A stretch of 64,000 nucleotides of DNA from Streptomyces celluloflavus (GTDB lineage Bacteria; Actinomycetota; Actinomycetes; Streptomycetales; Streptomycetaceae). Where the stretch lies: NCBI GenBank assembly GCA_000720995.1, contig JOEL01000024.1:22422-86421 (forward strand), written 5' to 3'. Shown here one piece after another: positions 24,580-33,699 of the stretch (its first letter is position 1; every line of letters starts with the position of its first letter). The notes under the pieces were generated by a model. The model saw nothing but the letters and a program-made list of their open reading frames with translations, did no database searches and was not told the origin of the DNA. The position numbers and the translations under genes were made by a program.

Positions 24580-26370
24580 CTACGTCTCCCAGACCGCCAC
24601 GGCCGTGCGGTCCCGCGCATGCCCCTTGACGCGCAGTTGCGCGGCGGCAAGGAAGGAGACCAGGCCGGGCGGCTCGGCGCGGGACCACTGGGCGGCCAGC
24701 CGGTCCGCGAACTCGGGCTCTTCGGTCAGCGGCTCGGCCAGCCCGGCGCTGCACAGCAGCAGGGCGTCACCCGGACGGGTGGCCAAGACCTGGAAGAGGA
24801 ACGGTGCCGGCTCCGCTCCGTTCTCGGACGGTTCCGGGGCCTGCGGCCGGTCGGGGGCGGAGTGGCCCGGGAGCGGGGCGGGAGCGGGTATGGCAGGGCC
24901 CGGGGTGGGAGAAGCGGCCGGGCCGGGGGTGGTGAGCGCCGAGACGTCGGCGGTCCGGGGGGCGGTGGGGGCGGCAGCGGGCCGGAGGTCGATGGGCGGG
25001 CCGTCGGGCCCGTTCCCGGACGGTCCCGCGCCATGGCCGGGGTCCGGTGCGGGGCGCGGGCCGTCGTCCGGCGGGGTGTGCCCGGAGCCGGACTGCGGCG
25101 CACCGCCCGGTCCGGCGACCGGCTCGTGGCCCGGCCCGGTCACCGCGTCGCGGCCCGGCGGGGTGGGTTCGAGGTCCTGCCAGGCGTCGTCGCGGAGCCG
25201 GAAGAGGCCGCCCTCGCCGACGCCGAAGAACACCCGGGTGCGGCATTCCGGGTCGGCGGGCAGCAGCAGACAGCGCAGCGCGGCCGTGTACTCCTCCGGT
25301 TCGGCACCCAGTTCCGCCGCCCGGCCGCGGAGTCTGCCGTAGGTGCGGGCGGTGAGCCGTTGCAGTCCGGCCTTGAGGGCGCCGCGATTGTCCGTACGGA
25401 TGTCCTCCGCCAGTCGGGTGTGGCCGCGACCGACCGCACCGCCGATCCAGGCGCAGGCGTCGCGGGCGGCGAGGTGGGCGCGCTCACCGACGGGCGCGCC
25501 GGTCGCGAGGGCGACCAGGATGAGGGTGTGCCGGCCGGTGCCGAAGCGGGCGGTGAGGAGTGCGTCCCGGCGCGGTTCGCCCCGATAGCGCGCGGAGTCG
25601 CCGCGCAACGAGGCCGCCCGGAGCGTCAGCGACCCGTACCGGGCGCCCTCCAGCGCGGTATCGGGCACCAACTCGTCGAGGGCGGCGGGGTCGGCGGCGG
25701 GCAGTGCGACCGGCTCGGGGTCGTACGTGGGCGGCCGGTCCCCCACGTAGTCGACGGCGAGGGGTGCGCAGGGCGGGGAGGCCGATGTGGCGGGTGGGGA
25801 GAGCTGGGACGGAGGCAAGGAGGGCGGAGAGGGTGGGGCGGACGGGAGCGGCGACGGGTGCGGGTGCGGTCCCGGACCCGGACCCGGCTCCATGACCTGG
25901 AGCGGGATCCCGGCCGAGGGCGCGGACGGTACGGGCTCGGGCGGTACGGACGAGGGCGGGGACGGTACGGGCTCAGGCAGTACGGCCGAGGCAGCCGGCG
26001 GAGCAGACAGCCCGGCAGACGCCCCAGCAGACGGCGGTAACAGCTCCACCAGAGACGCCTCCGGCGCCTCCGCCACCGACCCCGCCACGTCCTCCCCCGG
26101 CTCCCCCGGCTCCGCCGCCTCCTCCCGCCGCACCACGGTCGCCGGACCCACCGCCCGCAGCACCGATTCGACCCGGTCGTCGAGCGTGTCCGACACATCG
26201 GACGGTCCCGCGTCCCGCGCCCCGCCGTGCCGCGTGCCGCCTTCCCTCGCGCCGCCGCCGGCACGTCCCCCGTCGGCGCCGCCGTCGCGACCGCCGTCGC
26301 CGTCGCCGTCGCCGTACAACTGCCGCCACCAGTCGTCCTCGTGGCCGCGTCGTGCCCCCTGCTGGTTCAT
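24580..26370 (-). CDS. PP2C-like phosphatase-fold protein with long disordered linkers
   Basis: 596-residue protein. The start MNQQGARRGHEDDWWRQLY is followed by about 200 residues rich in Pro, Ala, Gly and Ser. A PP2C-like (PPM) core begins at GARYGSLTLRAASLRGDSAR and continues with LLTARFGTGRHTLILVALAT. A second Pro/Gly-rich insert follows, then PGDALLLCSAGLAEPL and the terminal ARDRTAVAVWE. The order matches PP2C phosphatases, but the first motif reads RGDSARYRG, and the metal aspartates are only partly recognisable, so activity is uncertain. ATG 26370 is preferred over the longer frame to 26439. The gene ends 347 bases before poxB and starts 103 bases downstream of the subtilase. Confidence 0.7.
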   Translation of the reverse strand: MNQQGARRGHEDDWWRQLYGDGDGDGGRDGGADGGRAGGGAREGGTRHGGARDAGPSDVSDTLDDRVESVLRAVGPATVVRREEAAEPGEPGEDVAGSVAEAPEASLVELLPPSAGASAGLSAPPAASAVLPEPVPSPPSSVPPEPVPSAPSAGIPLQVMEPGPGPGPHPHPSPLPSAPPSPPSLPPSQLSPPATSASPPCAPLAVDYVGDRPPTYDPEPVALPAADPAALDELVPDTALEGARYGSLTLRAASLRGDSARYRGEPRRDALLTARFGTGRHTLILVALATGAPVGERAHLAARDACAWIGGAVGRGHTRLAEDIRTDNRGALKAGLQRLTARTYGRLRGRAAELGAEPEEYTAALRCLLLPADPECRTRVFFGVGEGGLFRLRDDAWQDLEPTPPGRDAVTGPGHEPVAGPGGAPQSGSGHTPPDDGPRPAPDPGHGAGPSGNGPDGPPIDLRPAAAPTAPRTADVSALTTPGPAASPTPGPAIPAPAPLPGHSAPDRPQAPEPSENGAEPAPFLFQVLATRPGDALLLCSAGLAEPLTEEPEFADRLAAQWSRAEPPGLVSFLAAAQLRVKGHARDRTAVAVWET

Positions 26371-26473
26371 GGGCGGTATCTTCCATGGCCGGGCGCGCCG
26401 GAAACAGGGCGCGGACCCGGGACGCCGCCGGGCGGCCACCCACGAAGGGTGACCGCCCGGCGGAGTTCAGAGG

Positions 26474-29400
26474 TCAGCGCACGTCATAGGCGCGGGCCAC
26501 GGTCTGGCTGACCGAATTCCCCTTCGTGTCGGTCAGTTCGGACTTCAGTGTGACCTGTTCACCGGCGGCTCCGGCGTGGTCGACGGTCGCCGTCCACGTC
26601 CCGCCCGTGTGCGCGGTCCTGGCGGACCGCCAGGTCTTCCCGCCGTCGTACGAATAGGACAGCGCCGCCTTGGCGATGGCTCCCGGGGTGTACCCGGCGT
26701 GGCCGGATACGGCCAGGGTGATGCGCTGGCCGTCCTTGGCGGGGAGGGTGTTCATGCCGTCCACCGGCACCCCGTAGTCGGGGAAGAGGATCGGCAGGCC
26801 GCGGGAGTACACCTCCGGCTCCAGATGGGAGCGGAAGGTCCAGGTCGTCGAAGTCGACGCGGAACGCAGCCAGTTGCGGTCGGAGGAGGGGATCTTCTCC
26901 GTATCGCGCTGGAGTTGGTACGTCGCCTCGTCCGCCGGGACGTCGAACACCCCGGACGGGTAGGCGCTGTCGCCGATCTGCTCCCCGTTGCGGCGCAGCC
27001 GGAGGTTGCCGATATCGCCGAACGAGCCGCCCTGGGACCAGTGTTCGCCGGAGCTGTCGTTCCAGAAGCCGGCGCTGAAGCCGATCTGGTTGCCCTGCCG
27101 CTCGGCGACCAGCTGCGGGGTGCCGTCCTCGTTCTGCGGGGCGGTGGGCCGCAGTACGCCGCGGTACCACTCCTCGGTGCGCCGCTCGCCCGCCCGGTAG
27201 CTGCGGTTGCGGTCGGTCAGCAGCGCCGCGAACGGCATGGTGGTGAGGGCCGAATGCTGCCAGACGACGCCGCCGGGCGTGTAGTACTCGGTGCGGACGC
27301 CGGGCGCGTGGACCGCGTCGAAGGAGCCGACGTCCACGTAGCTCTGCGGATTCCAGGACGGCCGGATGGCGAGCAGGTCCAGGTAGTCGGCCTCCTTGCC
27401 GACGGCGTGCCAGTCGGCGCGTACGGCGGCCAGGTCCTTGTCGCGCACCCGGTAGGAGCGGTCGGCGCCGACCGGGCCGTCCTCGGGGAAGGCCAGGTTG
27501 TAGACGTACGGGCCGGACCCGGGATCCGTGCCGTACGCGCGCCAGTCGCTGCTGAATTCGTAGCCGCCGTCGTGCGCCCGGCCCTCGACCGAGGCGTAGA
27601 TCTGCGTCCCCGGGGTCGCGGTCGTCGCCGTACCCGCCATCAGCCAGGTGTCGTCCCACCAGCGGCCGTAGGTGAGTACGGTGCGCCGTACCTCGGCGTT
27701 GCGGTCGGTGCGGACGGTCAGGCGGTGTGCCCGGCGGGCGTCCAGGAGGAGGGTGGTGTCCTTGGTCAGGCGGAATTCGGGGTGCCCGAGATAGCTCAGC
27801 GAGTCGTCGCCGGTCGTGACGAACCCGCTGATGAGGTAGGCGCCGGGGCGGACGTGGAAGAGCTGTTCCTTGGCGCCGTCGTTGACCCGGCGCTCCCCGG
27901 TGGCGGTGTCGGTGGACACCACGTCGAGGGCGGAACTCCCGGTGGCCGGGGCGCCGGTCCGGTCGGTCATCTTGATCTTCAGGGTGACGGTCTGCGGTTC
28001 GACGTGGAGGGAGAACGGTACGGACACCCGTACGCCGCCCACGCCGGTACCCAGCACCCGCCCGGTGATGTCGCCGTACTGCCCCTTCGCGAGGTGCGCG
28101 TCGGGGGTGAGGGCCAGCGGTACCCGGACGGTGCCCCCGGCCGGTACGGTCACCGTGCGCTTGCCGATCCGGGCGATCGGCGAGGTCACGGCGGTGCCGT
28201 CGTTGCCGCGCACCCCGCTGACGGTGAGGGTCAGCCGCACCTCGTGGGCGGTGGTGTTGGTGTAGGGGACGTCGACGCTCGTGCGGTCCGCGGGGCTCTG
28301 CGGCCAGCTGAAGTCGCCGCCCTGGACGGCGGGGACGGCCAGCACCTGCTGGTGGACGGCGGCCGCCACGTCGAGCCGGCCGGCCCCGATCTCGTCGGCG
28401 CCGCCGAAGGCGCCCGCGGCCGCGGTGCCCGTCCCGGTCTGCGCGGAGGCCACCAGGGCGGACTTGACCTGCTGGGCCGTCCAGTCGGGGTGTGCCTGGC
28501 GGACGACGGCCGCGGCACCGGCGACATGCGGTGCGGCCATCGACGTACCGGACATCGAGCGGTAGGCGTAGACGCCGCGGCCCCCGGCGGACGCGGCGGA
28601 GATCCCGACGCCCGGGGCGGCGATCTCCGGCTTGAGGGTGTGGGTGGTGAGCACCGGGCCGCGGCTGGAGAACTGGGCGGTGCTCTCGTCGCGGTCCACC
28701 GCTCCGACAGTCAGCACACCGGGCGCGCAACCGGGCGACGAGACGGTCGACTTGGCCGGTCCGGTGTTGCCCGCGGCGACGACGAACAGGGTCCTGGTGT
28801 TCTTGGACAGTTCCTCGGCCGCCAGCCCCAGCGGGTCCGTGCAGTCCGTGGGCTCGGGCGTGCCGAGGCTCATCGACACCACGTCGGCCCGCTGCTCGAC
28901 GGCCCACTGCATACCGGCGATGATCCACGACGTGGCCCCGGAGCCGCTGTCGTTGAGGACCTTCCCGATCAGCAGCCCGGTGCCCGGCGCGACGCCCTTC
29001 TTCTTACCGCCGCTGGCGGCGCCGCTGCCGCCGACGGTCGAGGCGGTGTGCGTACCGTGCCCCTGGACGTCCTCGACGCCCGCCGCGTCGGTGAAGTTCT
29101 TCGTACCGGCGATCCGGCCCTGGAGGTCCGGGTGTCCGGTGTCGGCGCCGGTGTCCAGGACGGCGACCTGGGTGCCCTTGCCGTCGAAGCCCGCGGCCCA
29201 CGCCTGCACCGCGTTCACCTGCTTCGTCGACCGGTCCAGCGTGGCCTTCACCTTCCGGTCCAGCCACAGCTTCTTCGGTGCGGCGGCGGCGCGGGACCGG
29301 CCGTCGCCGATGTCCTGCCAGAAGTCCCGCGCCTGCTTCTTGTCCGCGGCCAGCGCGACCCCGTCGATGGCGCCGAGCACCGTGCCGCGCCGGGCCCCGC

Positions 29401-30055
29401 GCGGGGTGACCGGTACGGAACGGGCGACGTCGACCGAGGAGTCGTACGTGGCGATCAGCGGCAGCGTGGCGCTGTGCGCGTCGTCGTAGCCCTGCCGGAT
29501 CAGCCCGGTGACGTTGAACAGCTCCTCGTCCACCCGTCCGCGGGCCAGCGCACCGGCCGCCGTGGCCGGGTACACGTACAGATCCTTGCCCAACTGCCGT
29601 GTCTGGACGTCCGGTTGGCTGCCGTCCGCCCGCGGCAGCACGGCCGCCGTACTGTGCCCCGTGGCGTCGGTGAGCACCTGCACCCGGTCGCCGGTGACGA
29701 GGGTGACCGTCGCGCTCGTCCCGCCCTGGCCGGCCGCCGCCGCGGCACTGCCCACGATCGGCCGCGCCCCCGGTTTACCCGCGGAAACCCCGGGCCCCGC
29801 GGCGCCCGCAGCCGGCTGCGCCTGGGACGGTACGGCGAGGGCGACACCCAGCACGGCGGCGAGGGCGGCGCCGAGCCCGGTACGCGCCGTACGTATCTGC
29901 CGGGCCGTGCGTATCCGGCGGGCCGTATATATCTGGCGGGCCGGCGGGCGGGGCGGCTCCGCGCCCGGCACGGCCGACGTATCCGCCGTCCCCCTCCTGC
30001 CGATACGAGGTCTTCGTGCCCTTCGTGCACTGCTGCTGTCCGAGCCGGAACGCAT
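26474..30055 (-). CDS. Large secreted S8 subtilisin-like serine protease
   Basis: 1193-residue secreted subtilase. The catalytic triad is intact: Asp about 301 (AVLDTGAD), His about 333 (GHGTHTAS), Ser about 505 (GTSMAAPH), with oxyanion Asn in VVAAGNTGPA. A long basic n-region (about 60 residues) precedes the hydrophobic signal core (GLGAALAAVLGVALAVPSQAQ). A propeptide, catalytic domain and about 600 residues of beta-rich C-terminal domains follow. The n-region contains three copies of a six-residue unit encoded by an 18-bp repeat (29889-29942). Start choice is uncertain: ATG 30055, GTG 30058 and ATG 30067 share one GGAG. It is divergent from a LuxR-type regulator, its likely controller. 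Confidence 0.92.
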   Translation of the reverse strand: MRSGSDSSSARRARRPRIGRRGTADTSAVPGAEPPRPPARQIYTARRIRTARQIRTARTGLGAALAAVLGVALAVPSQAQPAAGAAGPGVSAGKPGARPIVGSAAAAAGQGGTSATVTLVTGDRVQVLTDATGHSTAAVLPRADGSQPDVQTRQLGKDLYVYPATAAGALARGRVDEELFNVTGLIRQGYDDAHSATLPLIATYDSSVDVARSVPVTPRGARRGTVLGAIDGVALAADKKQARDFWQDIGDGRSRAAAAPKKLWLDRKVKATLDRSTKQVNAVQAWAAGFDGKGTQVAVLDTGADTGHPDLQGRIAGTKNFTDAAGVEDVQGHGTHTASTVGGSGAASGGKKKGVAPGTGLLIGKVLNDSGSGATSWIIAGMQWAVEQRADVVSMSLGTPEPTDCTDPLGLAAEELSKNTRTLFVVAAGNTGPAKSTVSSPGCAPGVLTVGAVDRDESTAQFSSRGPVLTTHTLKPEIAAPGVGISAASAGGRGVYAYRSMSGTSMAAPHVAGAAAVVRQAHPDWTAQQVKSALVASAQTGTGTAAAGAFGGADEIGAGRLDVAAAVHQQVLAVPAVQGGDFSWPQSPADRTSVDVPYTNTTAHEVRLTLTVSGVRGNDGTAVTSPIARIGKRTVTVPAGGTVRVPLALTPDAHLAKGQYGDITGRVLGTGVGGVRVSVPFSLHVEPQTVTLKIKMTDRTGAPATGSSALDVVSTDTATGERRVNDGAKEQLFHVRPGAYLISGFVTTGDDSLSYLGHPEFRLTKDTTLLLDARRAHRLTVRTDRNAEVRRTVLTYGRWWDDTWLMAGTATTATPGTQIYASVEGRAHDGGYEFSSDWRAYGTDPGSGPYVYNLAFPEDGPVGADRSYRVRDKDLAAVRADWHAVGKEADYLDLLAIRPSWNPQSYVDVGSFDAVHAPGVRTEYYTPGGVVWQHSALTTMPFAALLTDRNRSYRAGERRTEEWYRGVLRPTAPQNEDGTPQLVAERQGNQIGFSAGFWNDSSGEHWSQGGSFGDIGNLRLRRNGEQIGDSAYPSGVFDVPADEATYQLQRDTEKIPSSDRNWLRSASTSTTWTFRSHLEPEVYSRGLPILFPDYGVPVDGMNTLPAKDGQRITLAVSGHAGYTPGAIAKAALSYSYDGGKTWRSARTAHTGGTWTATVDHAGAAGEQVTLKSELTDTKGNSVSQTVARAYDVR
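29889..29942. repeat. 18-bp in-frame tandem repeat inside the subtilase signal region
   Basis: Three units (GTACGTATCTGCCGGGCC and two variants) run head to tail. On the minus strand they encode ARQIYT/ARRIRT/ARQIRT, extending the positively charged n-region of the signal peptide without shifting the frame. Confidence 0.85.
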
Positions 30056-30206
30056 CACACACCCCATCTCCACCTGTGCCAACTGGTGCCGCGGTGCCGA
30101 CACCTTGGCAGAGCACGGGGTGGTGCGGGGATGATGCCGATGGCGGGTTCACGCCGTGGCCCCTTCCCGCCACGGCTCGCGGTCCGGCGGCCGGAGGAGA
30201 GACGAA

Positions 30207-31226
30207 ATGCTCGGTGCCATAGGTCTGGACGAGGCGCAGGAAGCGGCCTATCGGACGCTGGTCGGCCTGGGCGCCGCCGAAGTCCCTTATCTGGCCAATC
30301 AGTTGACGCTGCCCGAGGACGACACCGTACGTGCCCTGCGTCACCTGGAGCGGCAGGGGCTGGCCGCCCGGTCCTCCACCCGGCCCGGCCGCTGGGTCGC
30401 CGCGCCGCCCGCGGTCGCGCTCGGCGCGCTGCTTACCCAGCAGCGGCACGAACTCGACCGGGCGGAGATGGCGGCGGCGGTGCTGGCCGAGGAGTTCCGG
30501 GGCCGGGCCGCCGAGCCCGCCGTCCACGATCTGGTCGAGGTGGTGACCGGCACCGGCGCCGTCGCGCACCGGTTCCGCCAGCTCCAGCTCGGCGCCGCGG
30601 AGGAGGTGTGCGCCCTGGTGACGACCACGCCCGCCGCGGTGACCAACGCCGAGAACGAGGCCGAGGACCGGGCCGCCGAGCGCGGTGTCGACTACCGCGT
30701 GGTGATCGAGCGGGGAGTGCTGGCCACGCCCGGCGCACTGCTCGGGCTGTCCGAGGCGCTGGGCCGCCGGGAGCGGGTCCGGGTGGTCGACAAGGTGCCC
30801 ACGAAGCTGGTGATCGCGGACCGTACGCTCGCACTGGTGCCGCTGAGCGCGCGCGGCGCGGCGGCCGCTGAGCCCGCGGCGCTGGTGGTGCACGACAGCG
30901 GACTGCTGGAATCGCTCCGGGCCCTGTTCGAGGCCGTCTGGCGGCAGGCCGTACCGCTCCGGCTGGCGGCCGACGGCACCGCGCACGAAACGCGCACGGG
31001 CGACCCGGACGACGCCGACCTCGAAGTGCTCTCGCTGCTGCTGGCGGGCCTGACGGATGCGAGCGTCGCCAAGCAGCTCGGTCTGGGCCTGCGCACCGTC
31101 CAGCGCCGGGTCAGCCATCTGATGGCGCTGGCCGGTGTGACCACCCGCCTCCAGCTGGGCTGGCGCGCCTACGAACGGGGGTGGGTGGCGCGCGAGGGGC
31201 GGGAGAGACACGACGGACAGGACTGA
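30207..31226 (+). CDS. TrmB/LuxR-type transcriptional regulator divergent from the subtilase
   Basis: 339-residue regulator. An N-terminal winged-helix TrmB-like domain (about 5-70; EVPYLANQLTLPEDDTVRALRHL) is followed by a central phospholipase-D-like/sensor region and a C-terminal LuxR helix-turn-helix (about 285-330; AGLTDASVAKQLGLGLRTVQ). ATG 30207 is set by GGAGGAG 6-12 bases upstream. The 151-base gap to the subtilase start must carry both promoters, so this protein is the likely regulator of the protease. That is inference from position; no operator was recognised. Confidence 0.85.
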   Translation: MLGAIGLDEAQEAAYRTLVGLGAAEVPYLANQLTLPEDDTVRALRHLERQGLAARSSTRPGRWVAAPPAVALGALLTQQRHELDRAEMAAAVLAEEFRGRAAEPAVHDLVEVVTGTGAVAHRFRQLQLGAAEEVCALVTTTPAAVTNAENEAEDRAAERGVDYRVVIERGVLATPGALLGLSEALGRRERVRVVDKVPTKLVIADRTLALVPLSARGAAAAEPAALVVHDSGLLESLRALFEAVWRQAVPLRLAADGTAHETRTGDPDDADLEVLSLLLAGLTDASVAKQLGLGLRTVQRRVSHLMALAGVTTRLQLGWRAYERGWVAREGRERHDGQD

Positions 31227-31497
31227 CAGGACGGATGGCGGCCGCGGTCCGGCGGCTCCCGGGCCTGCGGGGCGATGGAGCGCCGCGCCGGGAAGCGCGT
31301 CCGCCCCGTGTCCGGCAGGCTTGGGCCATGAGAGAGCACGGCGTACGAGTCACCCGCCGGACCGGACCGCGCCGGACGCCTCCCCCGTCCGGGCCCGCGG
31401 CCGGACCGTCGGACGGACCCGCCGTGGGGCTCGTGGCCGAGAGCGGCGGGCGCGCACCCACCGGGCGAAGAGGCGCCGGGCGGAGTGAGGCCGGCGC

Positions 31498-31980
31498 ATG
31501 AACGGGTGGCAGCTGGTCGCGGTCGGCCTCGTCATGCTGCTCGGTCTGCTCGGGGTGCTGATTCCCGGCATCCCCGGTCCGCTGATCGTCTGGGCGGGCG
31601 TGCTGTGGTGGGCCACGGCCGGCCGGTCCTCGCTCGCCTGGCAGATCCTGATCGGCGCCACGCTCGTCCTGCTGCTCGGCCAGGCCCTGAAATGGCTGCT
31701 GCCGGCCCGCGACCTCCGCGCGGCCGGCACCCCGTACCGCACCCTGTTCACGGCCGGGGCCGCCGGCATCGTGGGCTTCTTCGTGATCCCGGTCATCGGC
31801 TGCCCCCTGGGCGGCGTCGGCGGGCTCTACCTCCTGGAACGGGACCGGCTGGGCAGCCACGGCGACGCCTGGGCCGCGACCCGCAGGGTGATGCGCGCCA
31901 TCGGCCTGAGCGTGCTGGTCGAACAGTTCGCCTGCCTGCTGGTCGTGGGCGCCTGGGCCTGGGTTGTCCTCACCGGCTGA
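31498..31980 (+). CDS. DUF456 membrane protein
   Basis: 160-residue integral membrane protein with about four hydrophobic segments. It has the DUF456 pattern: GLLGVLIPGIPGPLIVWAGV, then VGFFVIPVIGCPLGGVGGLY with a positive loop after it. Function unknown; it is common in actinobacteria as a single gene. ATG 31498 has a GGAG/GAGG region upstream. It converges with rsgA across a G-rich gap. Confidence 0.85.
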   Translation: MNGWQLVAVGLVMLLGLLGVLIPGIPGPLIVWAGVLWWATAGRSSLAWQILIGATLVLLLGQALKWLLPARDLRAAGTPYRTLFTAGAAGIVGFFVIPVIGCPLGGVGGLYLLERDRLGSHGDAWAATRRVMRAIGLSVLVEQFACLLVVGAWAWVVLTG

Positions 31981-32012
31981 GCCGATGCGTCGAGGGGGCA
32001 CGGGGCGCCGCC

Positions 32013-32058
32013 GGGGTCGGGGGCGGGGTCGGGGGCACCGTCGGGGTCGGGGTCGGGG
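32013..32058 (+). repeat. G-quadruplex-forming G-tract array between convergent genes
   Basis: Seven runs of four or five G occur in 46 bases, with loops of 1-2 bases in the first four (GGGG TC GGGGG C GGGG TC GGGGG) and TC loops in the last three. It lies 33 bases after the DUF456 stop and about 90 bases beyond the rsgA stop. It could act as a structural block or terminator for either gene. Confidence 0.75.
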
Positions 32059-32146
32059 AAGCCCACCCGAGGTGGCACCGGCCCCGCGCCGGGCTTCGCG
32101 GCCGGCTGCCGCCGCACCCGGCGCACGGCCGGATGCGGCGGCGTGC

Positions 32147-33391
32147 TCACCCCCGCGGTCCCCGCTTCCGCTCCATCATGTGCCGCCCCAGCGCCTGCTG
32201 CTGCTTCCAGCCCCGCCGGATCTCCGCGCGCATCCGCGCATCCGTCTTCGCGGCGATGCGCTGGTTCTCCCGCAGCAGCTTCCGGTAACTGGCGAGCCGG
32301 CGCTCGGGCAACTCCCCGCTGTCGATGGCCTCCTGGACGGCACAGCCGGGCTCCGCCTCGTGGGCGCAGTCGTGAAAGCGGCACTCCCCGGCCAGCGTCT
32401 CGACGTCCGAGAACGCGCGGGTCAGCCCGGACTCCGCATCCCACATCCCGACGCCCCGCAGACCGGGTGTGTCGATCAGCCCGCCGCCCCAGGGCAGCGG
32501 CAGCAGATTCCGCGTCGTCGTCGTGTGCCGCCCCTTGCCGTCCCGGTCCCGGGCGGCCTGCACCCCCTGCACCTGCTCCCCCAGCAGGGCGTTGGCCAGC
32601 GTCGACTTCCCCGCGCCGGACTGCCCCAGCAGTACGGACGTCCCCCCGGCGAGCACCGCGGCCAGCACTTCCAGCCCGTCCCCCGTCTCCGCGCTGACCG
32701 CCAGTACCTGCACACCGGGGGCCGCGCTCTCCACATCCGCAACGAGATACGCCAGCGTCGCCGGATCGCCGACCAGATCCGCCTTGGTCAGCACCACCAA
32801 CGGCTGCGCACCGCCCGCCGCGGCGGGTGCCGCCTCGTGCAGCAGCGCATCGCCACCGGAACTGGACATGGCGAGCGCGAGGAACCGCTCGATGCGCCCG
32901 GGGTCGAGTTCGACCGCGAGCGACACACAGATGACGATCTGGTCGATATTCGTGGCCAGTACCTGGCCCTCGGAACGCTGCGACGACGTCGACCGCACGA
33001 ACGCGGTACGGCGCGGCAACAGCGTCCGCACGTACCGCGGATCACCGGCCGCGTCGACGGCGACCCAGTCCCCGGTGCACACGATCCGCATCGGGTCGCG
33101 CGGTACGACGAACTCGGTGTCGGCCCGCACGGTGCCGTCCGCGGTGACGACATCGCACTGGCCGCGATCGACCCGCACCACCCGGCCGGGCAGCAGCCCC
33201 TGCGCGGCGTACGGAGCGAACTCGGCGGCCCAGCCGTCGTCCCAGCCGTACGCGACGAGAGCGTGCGGGGCTTCGGTGGCGAGCTGGGCCTGAGTGGCGG
33301 TCCGAGCTTCGGAAGCGAAAGACGCGGTCGGCGCGAAATCCTCGGAAGACTTCGAAAACGCCGAAGACGTGTGGCGCGAAGCGTGAATCAA
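32147..33391 (-). CDS. rsgA: Ribosome small-subunit-dependent GTPase A
   Basis: 414-residue circularly permuted GTPase that helps late 30S maturation. An N-terminal OB-fold region (about 60-140) precedes the permuted GTPase motifs: G4 LTKADL, then G1 GQSGAGKST, then G3 DTPGLRG. The C-terminal zinc-binding motif is CRFHDCAHEAEPGC. The first 45 residues are a Ser/Ala/Thr-rich extension. The start is TTG 33391; no nearer ATG or GTG fits. The Shine-Dalgarno (GAAGGG) lies inside a perfect palindrome just upstream, which may limit initiation. A 23-codon open frame precedes it by about 60 bases. Confidence 0.93.
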   Translation of the reverse strand: MIHASRHTSSAFSKSSEDFAPTASFASEARTATQAQLATEAPHALVAYGWDDGWAAEFAPYAAQGLLPGRVVRVDRGQCDVVTADGTVRADTEFVVPRDPMRIVCTGDWVAVDAAGDPRYVRTLLPRRTAFVRSTSSQRSEGQVLATNIDQIVICVSLAVELDPGRIERFLALAMSSSGGDALLHEAAPAAAGGAQPLVVLTKADLVGDPATLAYLVADVESAAPGVQVLAVSAETGDGLEVLAAVLAGGTSVLLGQSGAGKSTLANALLGEQVQGVQAARDRDGKGRHTTTTRNLLPLPWGGGLIDTPGLRGVGMWDAESGLTRAFSDVETLAGECRFHDCAHEAEPGCAVQEAIDSGELPERRLASYRKLLRENQRIAAKTDARMRAEIRRGWKQQQALGRHMMERKRGPRG

Positions 33392-33396
33392 GGGGA

Positions 33397-33410
33397 ACCC
33401 TTCGAAGGGT
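33397..33410. promoter_or_regulatory. Perfect 14-bp palindrome covering the rsgA Shine-Dalgarno
   Basis: ACCCTTCGAAGGGT is a perfect palindrome. On the minus strand its right half (GAAGGG) is the rsgA ribosome-binding site, 6 bases from the TTG start. A hairpin or a bound protein here could limit translation or transcription. Confidence 0.5.
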
Positions 33411-33451
33411 GGCCCCGGCGGCGCGCTGGGCGCGCGGAAGTGGTGTGGGTG

Positions 33452-33523
33452 TCAGCCGGAGGCCACGGAGGTGAAAGCGATGAACTTCTGAATGCGGGCC
33501 GCGCCCGTCACCATGACCGTCAT
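33452..33523 (-). CDS. Possible 23-aa upstream open reading frame of rsgA
   Basis: ATG 33523 opens a 23-codon frame (MTVMVTGAARIQKFIAFTSV plus three residues) ending in TGA at 33452. It has GGGAGG about 12 bases upstream. It lies 61 bases ahead of rsgA on the same strand and could be a leader peptide or chance. The rest of the 33392-33699 gap shows no gene. Confidence 0.35.
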   Translation of the reverse strand: MTVMVTGAARIQKFIAFTSVASG

Positions 33524-33699
33524 CAATGCCCCCACCTCCCACTCTTCTCCGCGGCGAACCACGTACCCCGACGCGCTCCCTTGCACCGCTGCCTGCCTGC
33601 GTACCTGTGCACCCGAGAGCGACACATCGACACATCGATATACGTCGCGGCTCGGAACGGGGGAACCATAGCCCCCGCTCCGAACCGGACGCCAGCGAT

